The translations under genes and the position numbers were made by a program. A stretch of DNA of 64,000 nucleotides from Spodoptera frugiperda (lineage: Eukaryota; Arthropoda; Insecta; Lepidoptera; Noctuidae): positions 10,168,001-10,232,000 of the forward strand of contig NC_064218.1 of the NCBI RefSeq assembly GCF_023101765.2, given 5' to 3'. Under the pieces are notes generated by a model. That model saw nothing but the letters and a program-made list of their open reading frames with translations. It did not search any database and had not been told where the DNA came from. How positions within the stretch are numbered: position 1 is the stretch's first letter; every line of letters starts with the position of its first letter. This document shows, in pieces, positions 35,224 to 45,322 of this stretch.

Positions 35224-36293
35224 AGCAAGCACCTAGGTGCTGGAACCAGAAATTTGATTCTGTATTGAAGAAATTTGGTTTCACTAATAGTCATTCAGAT
35301 AAGTGTGTATACACTGGTGAATTAGATGAAATCAAAGTGTATCTAATCCTGTATGTAGATGATGGGTTAATAATATCACAAGAACAATATATATTGGATA
35401 AAGTAATAAATGATTTGAAAGAGAATTTTGAAATAAAAACTTGTGAACCTAGAAATTTTGTTGGATTAGAAATAAAAAGAGGAAAAGATTACATATTCTT
35501 ACACCAAGCTAAATATATAGAGAAAATATTATGTAAATTTAATATGAGTAATGCAAATGGAAACAGTATACCAGTAGATGTAAATACAAAGCTTGAGAAA
35601 AATAAAACTGAGTTGAACAAGAAAATACCTTATAGAGAGGCAGTTGGTTCCTTAATGCATTTGGCTATTGTAAGTAGACCTGATATTATGTATGGTGTCA
35701 GCTTAGTGAGCAGATATTTAGATAGTTATGATGATAGTCACTGGAAAGCTGTTAAAAGGATTATCAAATATCTAAAAGAAACAAAGGAATATGGTCTATA
35801 TTTTACTTATAAACAACCAAATGTAGTGGAAAGCTTTAGTGATGCAGATTATGCAAATGATACAGAAACAAGACGTTCAATGACAGGATATGTTTTTATT
35901 AAAAATGGTGCAGCTATAACTTGGGCCAGTCAGCGTCAACAAAGTATAGCATTATCAACTACAGAGGCTGAATTTATGGCTGCCTGTAGTGCTACTAAAG
36001 AAGCCATTTGGTTAAAACAACTTTTGTTAGATATAGATGAATATAATCAATTATCTTTATGTTTAAACATAGATAATCAGAGTGCAATTTCTGTCATTAA
36101 AAATGAAAATTATCATAAACGTTGTAAACACATTGATATAAAGTATAAGTTTGTAAAAGAAAAATATGAAGAAAAGCTTATTGATTTAAAGTATATAAAT
36201 ACTAATGAGCAGTGTGCTGATATATTAACTAAACCTCTGTGTAAAACTAAATTTCAATATTTAAGATCAAAGTTAGGTATATGTAAACTGTAA
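35220..36293 (+). CDS. Copia reverse transcriptase C-terminus and RNase H
   Basis: Continues from the shifted frame with KQAPRCWNQKFDSVL, then the catalytic LYVDDGLIIS near residue 44. RNase H follows: SFSDADYANDTETRRS near 210, QQSIALSTTEAEFMA near 240 and HIDIKYKFVKE near 305. Ends normally with TAA before the purine tract. Apart from its missing N-terminal part the segment looks intact. Confidence 0.9.
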   Translation: MKQAPRCWNQKFDSVLKKFGFTNSHSDKCVYTGELDEIKVYLILYVDDGLIISQEQYILDKVINDLKENFEIKTCEPRNFVGLEIKRGKDYIFLHQAKYIEKILCKFNMSNANGNSIPVDVNTKLEKNKTELNKKIPYREAVGSLMHLAIVSRPDIMYGVSLVSRYLDSYDDSHWKAVKRIIKYLKETKEYGLYFTYKQPNVVESFSDADYANDTETRRSMTGYVFIKNGAAITWASQRQQSIALSTTEAEFMAACSATKEAIWLKQLLLDIDEYNQLSLCLNIDNQSAISVIKNENYHKRCKHIDIKYKFVKEKYEEKLIDLKYINTNEQCADILTKPLCKTKFQYLRSKLGICKL

Positions 36294-36545
36294 CAATATT
36301 ATTGCATTGTAAATTCTTATGTTCAAGTATTGTTGAGAGTCATTGTAAACAAGTGTAAAACATAACTAATAATTGTAAGTTATTTAGAAATGTTCATAAT
36401 TGTTTTCTATGTTATATTGAAAGTTATGTTCAGATATAAAACATTTATGTTAAAGTAAGTTGAGGACATATTACCTAATTTTAAAAGTAAAAAGGAAATT
36501 GTTTTTGTTTATTTGTTAAGAGAGAACGTTGCAATTTGGAGAGAG

Positions 36546-36725
36546 TGTTGAAGTAATTTGAAATTCCCGCGTTCTCCAGTAATGTCACTTTTGACGTTTA
36601 ATTATTTTCCCTCCATTTTTGGCGTCTTTCTCTCTGCTCCGATTTTCTCTGCTGTAATGTCGTTATATTTTCAAAGTGATAAATAAAACAAAGTTTGTGT
36701 GCAAAATAACTGTTTTATTACAACA
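36546..36725 (+). repeat. Copia right LTR
   Basis: 180 bp, same length and ends as the left copy, 3 mismatches. Followed directly by the target duplicate CTTTA. Confidence 0.95.
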
Positions 36726-36879
36726 CTTTAAAACGAAAGGACAACAAATACACTCATTCTGAACTATGAAAACTATACCCTTCAGTTTTGTAATTTAAAG
36801 ATTTCAGCATGAGTACCTAGGTACACAAATAGTGCTAAAATTAGAAAATAATAAGTAGCTTAAACCGAAAAGTTGCGGA

Positions 36880-37005
36880 ATGTGGACTACCTAGCGGATT
36901 TACCGGAGCTCCGGCTCGAAAAACAGGAGTAGGAACGGGATGGTTTTTAGTCAGTAAAATTCTGACACACCCTCTCGCCTCGCCAAAAAAGGGCACATTT
37001 ATCAC
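36880..37005 (+). repeat. Family A, plus copy
   Basis: TGTGGACTACCTAGCGG, ATTTACCGGAGCTCCGGC, AGGAACGGGATGGTTTTTAG and CACACCCTCTCGCCTCGCC. Together with other copies it defines the family series. Confidence 0.7.
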
Positions 37006-37321
37006 AAAATTAAAGATAAAATTCTTTTAAAAATTTAATCTACCATGAAACTTATGTAAGAAAGTCTTTCGTGGTACATAAAAATATAACAAAAATAAAA
37101 TTAAACAATTATTGTTTCATTAACAAAATCAACACGAATCCTAAATCATCAACAATCATATTTGGTTTGCCTATAAATCTTCTGTAGCACCTATAAATGT
37201 AAGAAATTAAATTTTTAAAAGTATTATCGTAGAATTCAACAAATATTTCTTGTGCAAGTACAATATATTGCCGTTTAAATTAAAATAAAAATAACATCTT
37301 GGCTACTTATTACATTTATCA

Positions 37322-37445
37322 CTACTAGGGTAAAATTATTAATAATAACCGACAAATGTGATTAATTTATCACTTTTACCTCGAGTTTCGGTAATTATTA
37401 ATAATCATAGATAATTATTAATAATTTTCAATTATTCACTCTTAC
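37322..37445. repeat. AT-rich MITE L-like element, right of copia
   Basis: Inverted with respect to 32,132-32,280: GATAATTATTAATAATTTTC and AATTATT, plus AATGTGATTAATTTATCAC, which also occurs in MITE L near 18,630. Confidence 0.45.
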
Positions 37446-37561
37446 CGCAACATATACACTTTCAATTATTAATTCTTTAGTTGCTTGTATCATAATCTCA
37501 CTTTTGCTATTCCAATTTACTTTTGACATTGGCAGAATAGTCGACATCGGGTCTAATTGCC

Positions 37562-37606
37562 ATAAAAAAAACTTTATTGATTTCCAATCAATAAAGTTTT
37601 TTTTAT
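37562..37606. repeat. Perfect 21-bp-arm hairpin
   Basis: ATAAAAAAAACTTTATTG then ATT, three-base loop TCC, and the exact complement. Flanked by TAATTGAGGACAATTC repeated once. Confidence 0.8.
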
Positions 37607-39660
37607 AATTGAGGACAATTCTAATTGAGGACATATTTTTTTAGATAGGGTGACAAACGTATAGAATATTTGGGAATTGTAATAATAATTATAGAAATAA
37701 ATTCGGGACTCCTACAACAAACCTTATGTAAATTGAGGTTCATAGTCCAGCAGCATACTGTCATAGGCTGGTGATGGTGATGACATTCTCTAAAACATGA
37801 TTTGAACTTTGTACCTGCAAAAGAGCGCGACTATGACTCAAGTGCATTACATCGAGATATTCTGACGTCATATTATGACAGGGAACCGTTGAGGTCGGCA
37901 CGTCGCCTTGCCGGCGCGAGATTACTCAACACCATGAGCTCTTGATACTGACACCTCATACAAAAATATTGGAGACATATTAACTATCTCATGTCGTTGG
38001 ACATAGAGTCCCTATTGCAATAATCCACAATTTTGTATCTGGAATGTAACTCACTTTTCACTAGTAAGGTATGTTGTGAGACTGAAATTATATTCAAATA
38101 ATTATATTAAATAAACAACAAGAATTTTAAAGTTTTCTATTATTTTTTAAGTTTTTATACATATATACATATAGTAGTAGGTAAAATTATGAGAAACTTT
38201 AAATAAAGATAATTATATTTGGAAACAATTTAACAATTTTTAACATAATTTACGTATGTATATAACAATAGGGATACTATTTTTTATACTAGGTAAATTA
38301 TAATTCCCTTTAACCATTTTTAAATTGCGTAGAAGTCATTGAACTTAGGTTTGTTAAATTCCATGCTCATTATTTAGACACGTTACGGAAAACTACGCAC
38401 GCACATCCGAAATGGATCAATTACCTACTACTATACTACTACGCTAGTTACTTTATTTAATAAAGCCATTGTTTATATTTAATATAAGGAAATATTAATT
38501 GCCTAGCTATGACAAAACTTGCAGTTTCTTTTCGACTATTTTCCTTATTATTTTCGGTTATTATAAGTGTTATAAGGGTTTAACTAATTTTAAAGTGTTA
38601 GTAGTTAGGTAATTGTAATTTGAAAACTGCTTTGGTGTTAACCTTTTTAAGGTTTGTTCGTTAGTGCATTGTATAGTTAGCTGTGTTAAACTTGTGATTG
38701 TTACTATTTTTATGAATCGGAAAATCGACTTAAATATTAATAGAAAATGAATTAACCGACTACGTTGATCAAATAGTTGTAAGCGGGATAAAGCTTGTCA
38801 AATGAATGAAGAATTTTTCACATTACTAATAAGAACCCATTTCCCCCAAACTCTCCTAAATTTTAAGGAACCCCTAAGCTAAGATGGGTGACATACAATG
38901 AAATTTTAGTTTTCATATAACATTACCTAACATTACTAGTACGGTAAGGGTTAAATTTAGATGCTACGTCACATTAAGTAACTTTTGTTGATAGTTGATT
39001 AAAACACCCATAAGTTCTTAGTAAGTACGTATCCATTACATAACGATTTCAATCAAAACAAAAGAATAAACCTAAATCAATAATAGCTTTCCAATAAAAT
39101 TCCATCTCAAAATCTAAAACGGAAACGAGTTTCAAAAATATATTCACCGCCGCACAGACAAATACTAAAACATATTTCTAGACGGGTTTTTGGCAAGGCA
39201 CCAACTTTTTTATATTTTGGATTGCGTAATGTATCATGAAAACATCCATTTTGGAAACAAATGGCCTATAAAGCGCTTTTTGATTCGGAAAAACAGATCC
39301 CCATTCTAATATTATGATCTATTCCTTCGTGGTACCTATGTAGTTTAAGCGTCTGATTTCTGGTCTAGAATTTAAATCTGGATCTAGACATAAATAAGTG
39401 CTTTAGGAATGATGCTATAGGCATGTGGTATTTCCATTCTGCTTTCATATATTTTGATGGTAACTCATCAGCGGTGTCCATAGTGCCCGGGTAATCTAAT
39501 CTAACTATCCTGATAGTTTTTTTTTCTTTATTCACATAATTATGTACTAACTTACATGACTACTGATGGCTACTGGTATCTTTATTCTAATAGTCTGTCA
39601 ATGCTAGCTTCTACCAGTATCTTTGCCTTCTTTACCGATTAAAAAATACCCTTTGTGGTA
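37607..39660. other. Intergenic AT-rich stretch, nothing coding
   Basis: No exon, RNA gene or defined repeat boundary could be supported. A slightly GC-rich patch near 37,880-37,930 (GGTCGGCACGTCGCC) is unexplained. Confidence 0.35.
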
Positions 39661-39664
39661 TCCC

Positions 39665-39795
39665 CGACTATAATCTAACCCGGAGCTAAAGTAGGAGCAA
39701 GAACGGGGTGGTTTTTAGTCAGTAAGAGTGTAACACTCCCTCTCGCCTCGCTTAAGGCGGGAGAAGTCATTGAATGATTTTACCACTTCAAAAAC
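39665..39795 (+). repeat. Family A, plus copy
   Basis: CCCGGAGCTAAAGTAGGAGC, AAGAACGGGGTGGTTTTTAG, TCAGTAAGAGTGTAACACTC, CCTCTCGCCTCGC, GCGGGAGAAGTCATTGAATG. Family A ends in a short A-rich tail and is probably a SINE; its head is not clearly tRNA-like. Confidence 0.7.
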
Positions 39796-39816
39796 AAAGC
39801 ATTCAGCGAAAGTATT

Positions 39817-39876
39817 CAGAGAATTTGATATTTTGCGTAACTACGGAAGTAGTTACGCAAAATATCAAATTCTCTG
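39817..39876. repeat. Perfect hairpin, 28-bp arms, 4-nt loop
   Basis: CAGAGAATTTGATATTTTGC then GTAACTAC, loop GGAA, then the exact reverse complement ending TCTCTG. No mismatch in either arm. No similar sequence is seen elsewhere in the window. Confidence 0.9.
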
Positions 39877-40407
39877 GAATCAATTTAATAGCATATTTTA
39901 AAAAAAAGATTGATTACAGTATTTTAATATAACGAGTCTGACTTATTAATTGCACATAGATAATAAATAAACATACAAGATAATTACATACTCAATTCTC
40001 ACACAAGAACAAATTAATATGCCATCAAATGCATGCGTATAATTGCAAACTTCAATTTGTGCAGTAACGAACATCATTGCTATTTTAAGACAATGCATCG
40101 TGGATAATGCACCTTACACGTGGTTGACACATAATAGATACATAATAATTATATCAAATATGTAGATGTATAGGTAAGAAGAATCATTAACATTCATGTG
40201 GTCATATACGTATTGTTTATGTGGATACTAATCCAATAGATTTGTTTGATTTGTTCGGTAATGTCACGCAATTTTATAAAGCCAAACTTAAATATCTAGG
40301 TGGTGTAAAAGATCCAATTCTCAGTTATAATATGAGATCTAGATGTAGAAGACTATCAAAATTAATGAGTACACTGCTGGACTATGGACCTCCTCTTTAA
40401 GCGGTTT

Positions 40408-40560
40408 TTTTAAGGGGGGAACATCAATCAATTACTTCTCCCGCCTTGGGCGAGGTGCGAGGAGTGTCAGACTCTTATTGACTCAAAAACCACCACGTTC
40501 TACCAGCCTCGGTAAACCCGCTAAGTAGACCGCACTGGCCTTTCCTCCTTGCTTAGCACT
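40408..40560 (-). repeat. Family A, reverse copy
   Basis: TCAATTACTTCTCCCGCC, GGGCGAGGTGCGAGGAGTG, AGACTCTTATTGACTCAAAA and CTCGGTAAACCCGCTAAG. Confidence 0.65.
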
Positions 40561-41250
40561 TGAGATGAATGGGAAGAGAGATCAGTAGCTTAAAAGGTTC
40601 AGGTTTATCAAATAATACTGGTACCGTAATACTAATACTAGATTTTACGTAGATTTTTCCTTGGTTTCTCCGACACCGACAAGTAGTAGTAGTCTATACT
40701 GTCACCACACATATCTTAGTTAGGTACCTACGTAAATAGACTGCGAACTTAGTTTCGGATTTTTTTTTCGTACATAAAAACCTTTTAACAATAACAAGCC
40801 CCAACAAAATAATAATTAGTGAAATCGGTTCGGCTGTTCATGAGATTTGCGGTTAGTGACACATATCGCGATTCATTTTTATATTCTACATGGAAGATGT
40901 CCTTAAACACAGAAAGCTGATAATATTGATTTCGGCCCCAGATATAAAAACGGGTCAATGATTAATATCCAATTGGTAACAGAAGAAATGGTATTTAAAA
41001 GGTTTTTGTGAACTGGTTTCTGGCGAATCATCGGAATGGACTCATGGTGAAATCGGTCATTGCCATCGACTTCTGGCCTTCGTGGAACGTCCTATTTAAG
41101 CTTTTTTTTATCTGTTGCCTATTATAGTATTGTACTCTTTGATTGTTTCGACTAGTGTACACGCTTTTTCTTGGAACCGATATATTTAATTGTAGGTAGT
41201 TAATGCCGTACTAAGTAGACAGCTTCTATTACACCGCTTATATATGTATA
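40561..41250. other. Intergenic stretch, nothing coding
   Basis: AT-rich; contains phrases typical of moth repeats (AAATCGGTTCGGCTGTTC near 40,835). No gene is seen. Confidence 0.35.
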
Positions 41251-41630
41251 TCTTTATATATATAATTCTTCTGTAAGTGTGTATGTCACTGAACTTCTCT
41301 TAAACGACTGGACCGATTTCGATGAAATTTTTTGTGTGTCTTCAAGGGGATCTGAGAATGGTTTAGATTCACAATTTTGTCCGCTGGACAAGGTTTTTTT
41401 AATTAATTTTTAATTTATTAGTAGTTGTTGATTTTGGAATGTTTTACATTGGATCCGACAGACGGCGCTACCATCGCAGTGTCAAATATTAATGACGTTA
41501 GATATTGTCATAACATTTGAATAATAATTTTCACCAAAAAGGTCCAGAATGTTTTAGCTTATTAAAAAAAAAGATTAAAATTTTCAAATTAAAGACGTGT
41601 AGACAGGACAACGTCTGTCGGGTCCGCTAG
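41251..41630 (+). mobile_element. Non-autonomous Helitron-like element
   Basis: Begins TCTTTATATATATAATTC after an A. Contains AACGACTGGACCGATTTCG and TTTTGTCCGCTGGACAAGG. Ends with a small hairpin (GACAGGACAACGTCTGTC) a few bases before GGGTCCGCTAG, then T. A 5' TC, a 3' hairpin followed by CTAG, and insertion between A and T fit Helitrons. No Rep/helicase coding is present. Confidence 0.65.
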
Positions 41631-41631
41631 T

Positions 41632-43049
41632 GTAAGTATATATATCCAGGGGCGTTTGCCGTATCAACTATACGGGGCCCGCGGGCTATGGGGCCCCCAA
41701 CGTCCATAACCAAAAAACCTAAACTTCTAATCTTCAAGTCTGGAGTGATCACCACTGTATTAATGACAAGAGACTTACTCTACTTATTTTTCCTGAGAAA
41801 TACAACCCGGGGTTTTCAAGGTCCGAGTAAATAGGTACTTTCTATGTCTGTGCTCCATTTTTAGCCAAATCTTCGCTTCGCTGTCCTAGCAGAAAGCGGG
41901 TTGGTGGCCAAACACAGACTTACCAACGTAAAAACTCTCTATTACATGATACTCAGCACATAAATGATTAAAACTTAATGTTACAAACAACGTGTGCACT
42001 TCTGCCTATCCCTTCAATAATTAAAATAGCCCTTCTGTTAACAACATACAGTCCATTTTAACAAGACACGGAAGATGTCAACAGGGAATCCCTTGCCAAA
42101 TGGATATGGTAATCATTATGATTACCACACCGCACAATAGATGCGGCTACTGACTTAACTTCCTAATGCGTGTTAAATTGAATAATAAAATATAATAACA
42201 ACATTACTTTGTCAAGAGGCCCGTGATACATACATCAATGGCCCGTGGAAGTTCGACCGACAATGCTGGACTATGAGCAGCCTCTACAATAAGGGATTTC
42301 CTATATTCACCACATCTGACAGTTGCATTGGAGATAGCAGTTTCACACACATCAAAAGCATATTAAGTGGCCACTGCTGACTAAATGCTTCTACTCACAC
42401 GGAGAAGGTTTGAGCATTAACCACTACACTTGCTCATTGCGGGTTGATATGGGTGATTTCAAACTTATAGTAGAAATTACAAACCCAGTTTTCCTTACGA
42501 AGTTTTCCTTAACCGTTTGTCAGTTTTGTCTAAATAATCTTAGAAACTACGTATAACTCGGAAAAAGTCACATACTTGCCGTTGGTAGGTTTAAAAATAT
42601 CAAATTAAATAGTACCTATGTAATCTCTGTATTATGATTGTTATACATCTAAATAAGAAATATTAATTTTGCCAATGACCTCTTTCATAGATACAATTTT
42701 ATTGCGCAATTTAATACTTTTTATCTGTGTAGTTTCCGTTCAAATTCGCTGTTACTATTATTGAGATAATAGAGCTAGTTACACTTACTATTTATAACAT
42801 GATTATTCTAATTTTATAATGGCTGCTTCATTGGTCGAGAAGTCGCAAGTTGAACTGCCGAGTTATTGGTCTCATGTTAAGTCGAATTCAATTCACGAGT
42901 AGGACAAATTATAACGAATATTTTGTTTGGTTATCCGAAATATATATTAATAAAAAGTAGGAAAAGCAACAGCCAACTTGCATTGAACAAGCGTAGTAAT
43001 TAATGTTCAAACCTTCTCCGTCTGAGAAGAGGACTTTGGTCTAGTGGCG
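41632..43049. other. Intergenic stretch with LINE and repeat remnants
   Basis: 41,805-41,930 (TTTTCAAGGTCCGAGTAAAT, AGGTACTTTCTATG, GCGGGTTGGTGGCCAAACAC) looks like another LINE 3' end. 42,370-42,480 repeats the series found at 20,585. No gene is seen. Confidence 0.4.
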
Positions 43050-43330
43050 TTGATGTGATGAGGTAGGAAAAGCTAGTCTGGTGAGTACCTCGTCAGACAG
43101 TTACGTGAGTAAGCCGATAACATAACAATTAATTTAGTAGGTATGTCTTACGAAAGATACAATAAAAGAATTTTAGATTTTGATTTCAGCCATGATCGTC
43201 CCACTGCAGGGCAAAGGCCTCCCTACCTTCCTTCCACTCCTCTCTATTTAAAGCTAATAATAAAATTATATTTAAAAATATTAAAATTTATCGTTACTCA
43301 ACACAAGAGACATCGAGCTAGGCAATCATA
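43050..43330. repeat. MITE E relative followed by a common moth repeat
   Basis: GAGTACCTCGTCAGACAG, TTACGTGAGTAAGCCG matches family E's right side. At 43,190-43,245 CCATGATCGTCCCACTGCAG, GGCAAAGGCCTCCC is a phrase of many lepidopteran repeats. The small open frame across it is not a gene. Confidence 0.45.
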
Positions 43331-43782
43331 ATGACTCATAGCCACAGCGCCCTTTATTAATAGCAATCAACCATGTTTGGCCAATTTCTTTGTTACCGCA
43401 TTACTAATACATCTCAACCTCTTAGTCACATTGCGTGCGCGCAGATCCGCGTACCATCATCACTCATTCAGAGGAATCAACTATGATGATTTAACCGCAG
43501 TATTACAAAAACTATGTACAAAAAGTCCCAAGTACTTGCGTTCAATGTACTGATATGATACGTTGTTCCAACCTGCGCTTGCGACGTCATTTGTTTTGTT
43601 ACTTGCGAGTATGATGACGTTTTGTTTTATCGAGTTTTGTTAAGAAGGTACGTCATATATTTCACTTATAGAACTTTTTTAAATACTTTTTTTTTTGGTG
43701 AAAACACAAATCGGTTTTGATAATACTGGTGTTATTATTATTGGGGAAAGGTTATGTTCAGCAAACTTCAGCAGAGGCGAAT

Positions 43783-44032
43783 GGTGCTTTTCCACCAGAG
43801 ATGTGCTATGTAGCTATGTTGCGAATATGCGCCGCTGCAAAGTAGCTATACAAGAAAGATGCACAACTCGAATATGCGATGTATCGACAGTAAAGAAGCC
43901 ATCCATAGCACGCATCTTTCCATATAAAAAATATAGCTTAGGTATTTGAGTCCATTTCCACCAGTACTAAACTAACTAACTAACAAACGCATCCACAGCA
44001 ACGAAACAGCACATCCCTGGTGAAAAAGCACC
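43783..44032. repeat. MITE family G, complete copy
   Basis: Terminal repeats of about 25 bp: GGTGCTTTTCCACCAGAGAT at left and the complement (ATCCCTGGTGAAAAAGCACC) at right. The interior carries GCGCCGCTGCAAAGTAGC, CATCCATAGCACGCATCTTT and CCATATAAAAAATATAG. An inverted copy lies at 62,395-62,731 and a split one at 14,205/18,730. Confidence 0.75.
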
Positions 44033-44658
44033 GTAACGAAGTTCGAATCCTACGTCAAATATAAACGTGCCAATCTACGAAGTACATAAGAATATTAAAA
44101 TCATAGGAATAAATAAAATACTCTTTAGGTCTATTTATTTTCGCTGTAAATCGTGAATGTCTTGACAGCCAGGCAGTTGAACACAATAAGCAGCACTATT
44201 AGATAATAATATGGACTCTACAATATTAGATACACCATTACGGTTATGTTCTATTAATTCACCATAATAACACCTTTTAAAGATAAACGTTCAATAATCG
44301 ACCTTATTAACGAACCATACAATTGCTATTCAATTAAGTATAAAGTATGTCAGGATTGGTGGTATAGGTACATAAAATACTCATGCGATTTTAGCTCTAA
44401 TAGTTATGTGATGTAAAGGGGAAGTTGGATTGGTTGTTGGTTAAAAATACTTGGACAGTTGTGCGTAAGGAAAACCGCTGTTTGAAATTTTATTAGGGTC
44501 AAGTAATCAGAATTATAGAAATATAAAAACAAGTGATACATATATTTTGTGTTAAACTATTTTAATGTGTAGGTATCATCATCGAGAGAGTGTACCAAAT
44601 ATCAGATCGATCTGTCATTAGGAAGGAATAATATGCTAATTACCCACAAAATTTTACC
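44033..44658. other. Intergenic flank before the gypsy element
   Basis: AT-rich. The last bases before the insertion, TTACC at 44,654-44,658, are the left target duplicate. No gene is seen. Confidence 0.4.
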
Positions 44659-44834
44659 TGTAAGGGTTCGCTGGGTATGTACACAGGAATAAAACAGCAG
44701 GTTGAATAGTAATGCACTTAACTGCTCGGCGGCTAGACAGTGACTGAGCGGCTAGCGACTCGCTAGCCGCACTCCCCACCACTGAGCATTCCCACCAGCC
44801 AGCGTGCTACATTTATTATCTGTAATACACTACA
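44659..44834 (-). repeat. Gypsy 3' LTR (left in window)
   Basis: Plus-strand text TGTAAGGGTTCGCTGGG to CTGTAATACACTACA. It contains an inverted repeat GCGGCTAGCGA / CGCTAGCCGC with a 2-nt loop. No difference from the other LTR was found by eye. Confidence 0.95.
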
Positions 44835-44953
44835 TATCTACCTTTTACAAAATTTGAAAAATTGAAAATATTATTCTAGGATGCTCATCAGAATCACAAT
44901 ACTACAATATTAACACTTAACAATAACAAGGTACAAAATCAGCCAAAAATCAG

Positions 44954-45322
44954 TTATTCTCTTTCACTTAATTCTTCATCTTCATTATTATGGTTCTCTA
45001 AATATTTATTTGGGCATACTTCCCATTTACCTTCGACCTTCTTCAAGTGTACTATATTCCTACGAAGTCGTTTCCCATTTTCATCATTTACTACTTCAAC
45101 GTCATTGCCTTTTTTATTGAGTACCGTATGTGGCGCATCATTAAATGTAGCTGTTAACTTATTCTCCTTCACGGTGTTTTTTACATATACTTTTTCTCCG
45201 ACTTCAATGTTTGATTCAGTTGCTTGTCTTTTTCTGTCTGCATATTCTTTGCCCTTTGTTTTCATTTCCACATCTCTGTCCTTTGTTTCTAGATCTACTT
45301 CTGCAAATTCAATATCTAACAC
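44954..45322 (-). CDS. C-terminal tail of the gypsy polyprotein, out of frame with the rest
   Basis: About 120 codons continuing the integrase C-terminus: LDIEFAEVDLETKDRD, EVGEKVYVKNTVKENK, and HTVLNKKGNDVEVVN (a small beta-barrel-like stretch of the type that ends gypsy integrases). Its coding sense extends upstream to about 45,350, where the main frame shifts at a run of six A on the plus strand (45,354-45,359). Confidence 0.8.
   Translation of the reverse strand: MLDIEFAEVDLETKDRDVEMKTKGKEYADRKRQATESNIEVGEKVYVKNTVKENKLTATFNDAPHTVLNKKGNDVEVVNDENGKRLRRNIVHLKKVEGKWEVCPNKYLENHNNEDEELSERE

Larger units (their letters stand above)
32396..36725 (+). mobile_element. Ty1/copia LTR retrotransposon, integrase-deleted, with CTTTA target duplication
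   Basis: 4,330 bp, bounded by 180-bp LTRs that start TGTTG and end CAACA and differ at 3 positions (1.7 %), so a fairly young insertion. CTTTA is present at 32,391-32,395 and 36,726-36,730. The primer-binding site right after the left LTR, GGTTATGGGCCCAG (32,576-32,589), matches the anticodon-loop region of initiator tRNA-Met, the primer type known from Drosophila copia. A purine tract TTGGAGAGAG abuts the right LTR. The order gag, protease, integrase, reverse transcriptase, RNase H is that of Ty1/copia. Most of the integrase core is missing and reverse transcriptase is frame-shifted, so this copy is not autonomous. Confidence 0.95.

Noticed and set aside
35200..35225. Programmed frameshift in copia pol
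   Set aside because: It lies inside reverse transcriptase rather than between genes and looks like loss of a base in an A run; the integrase of this copy is also deleted.
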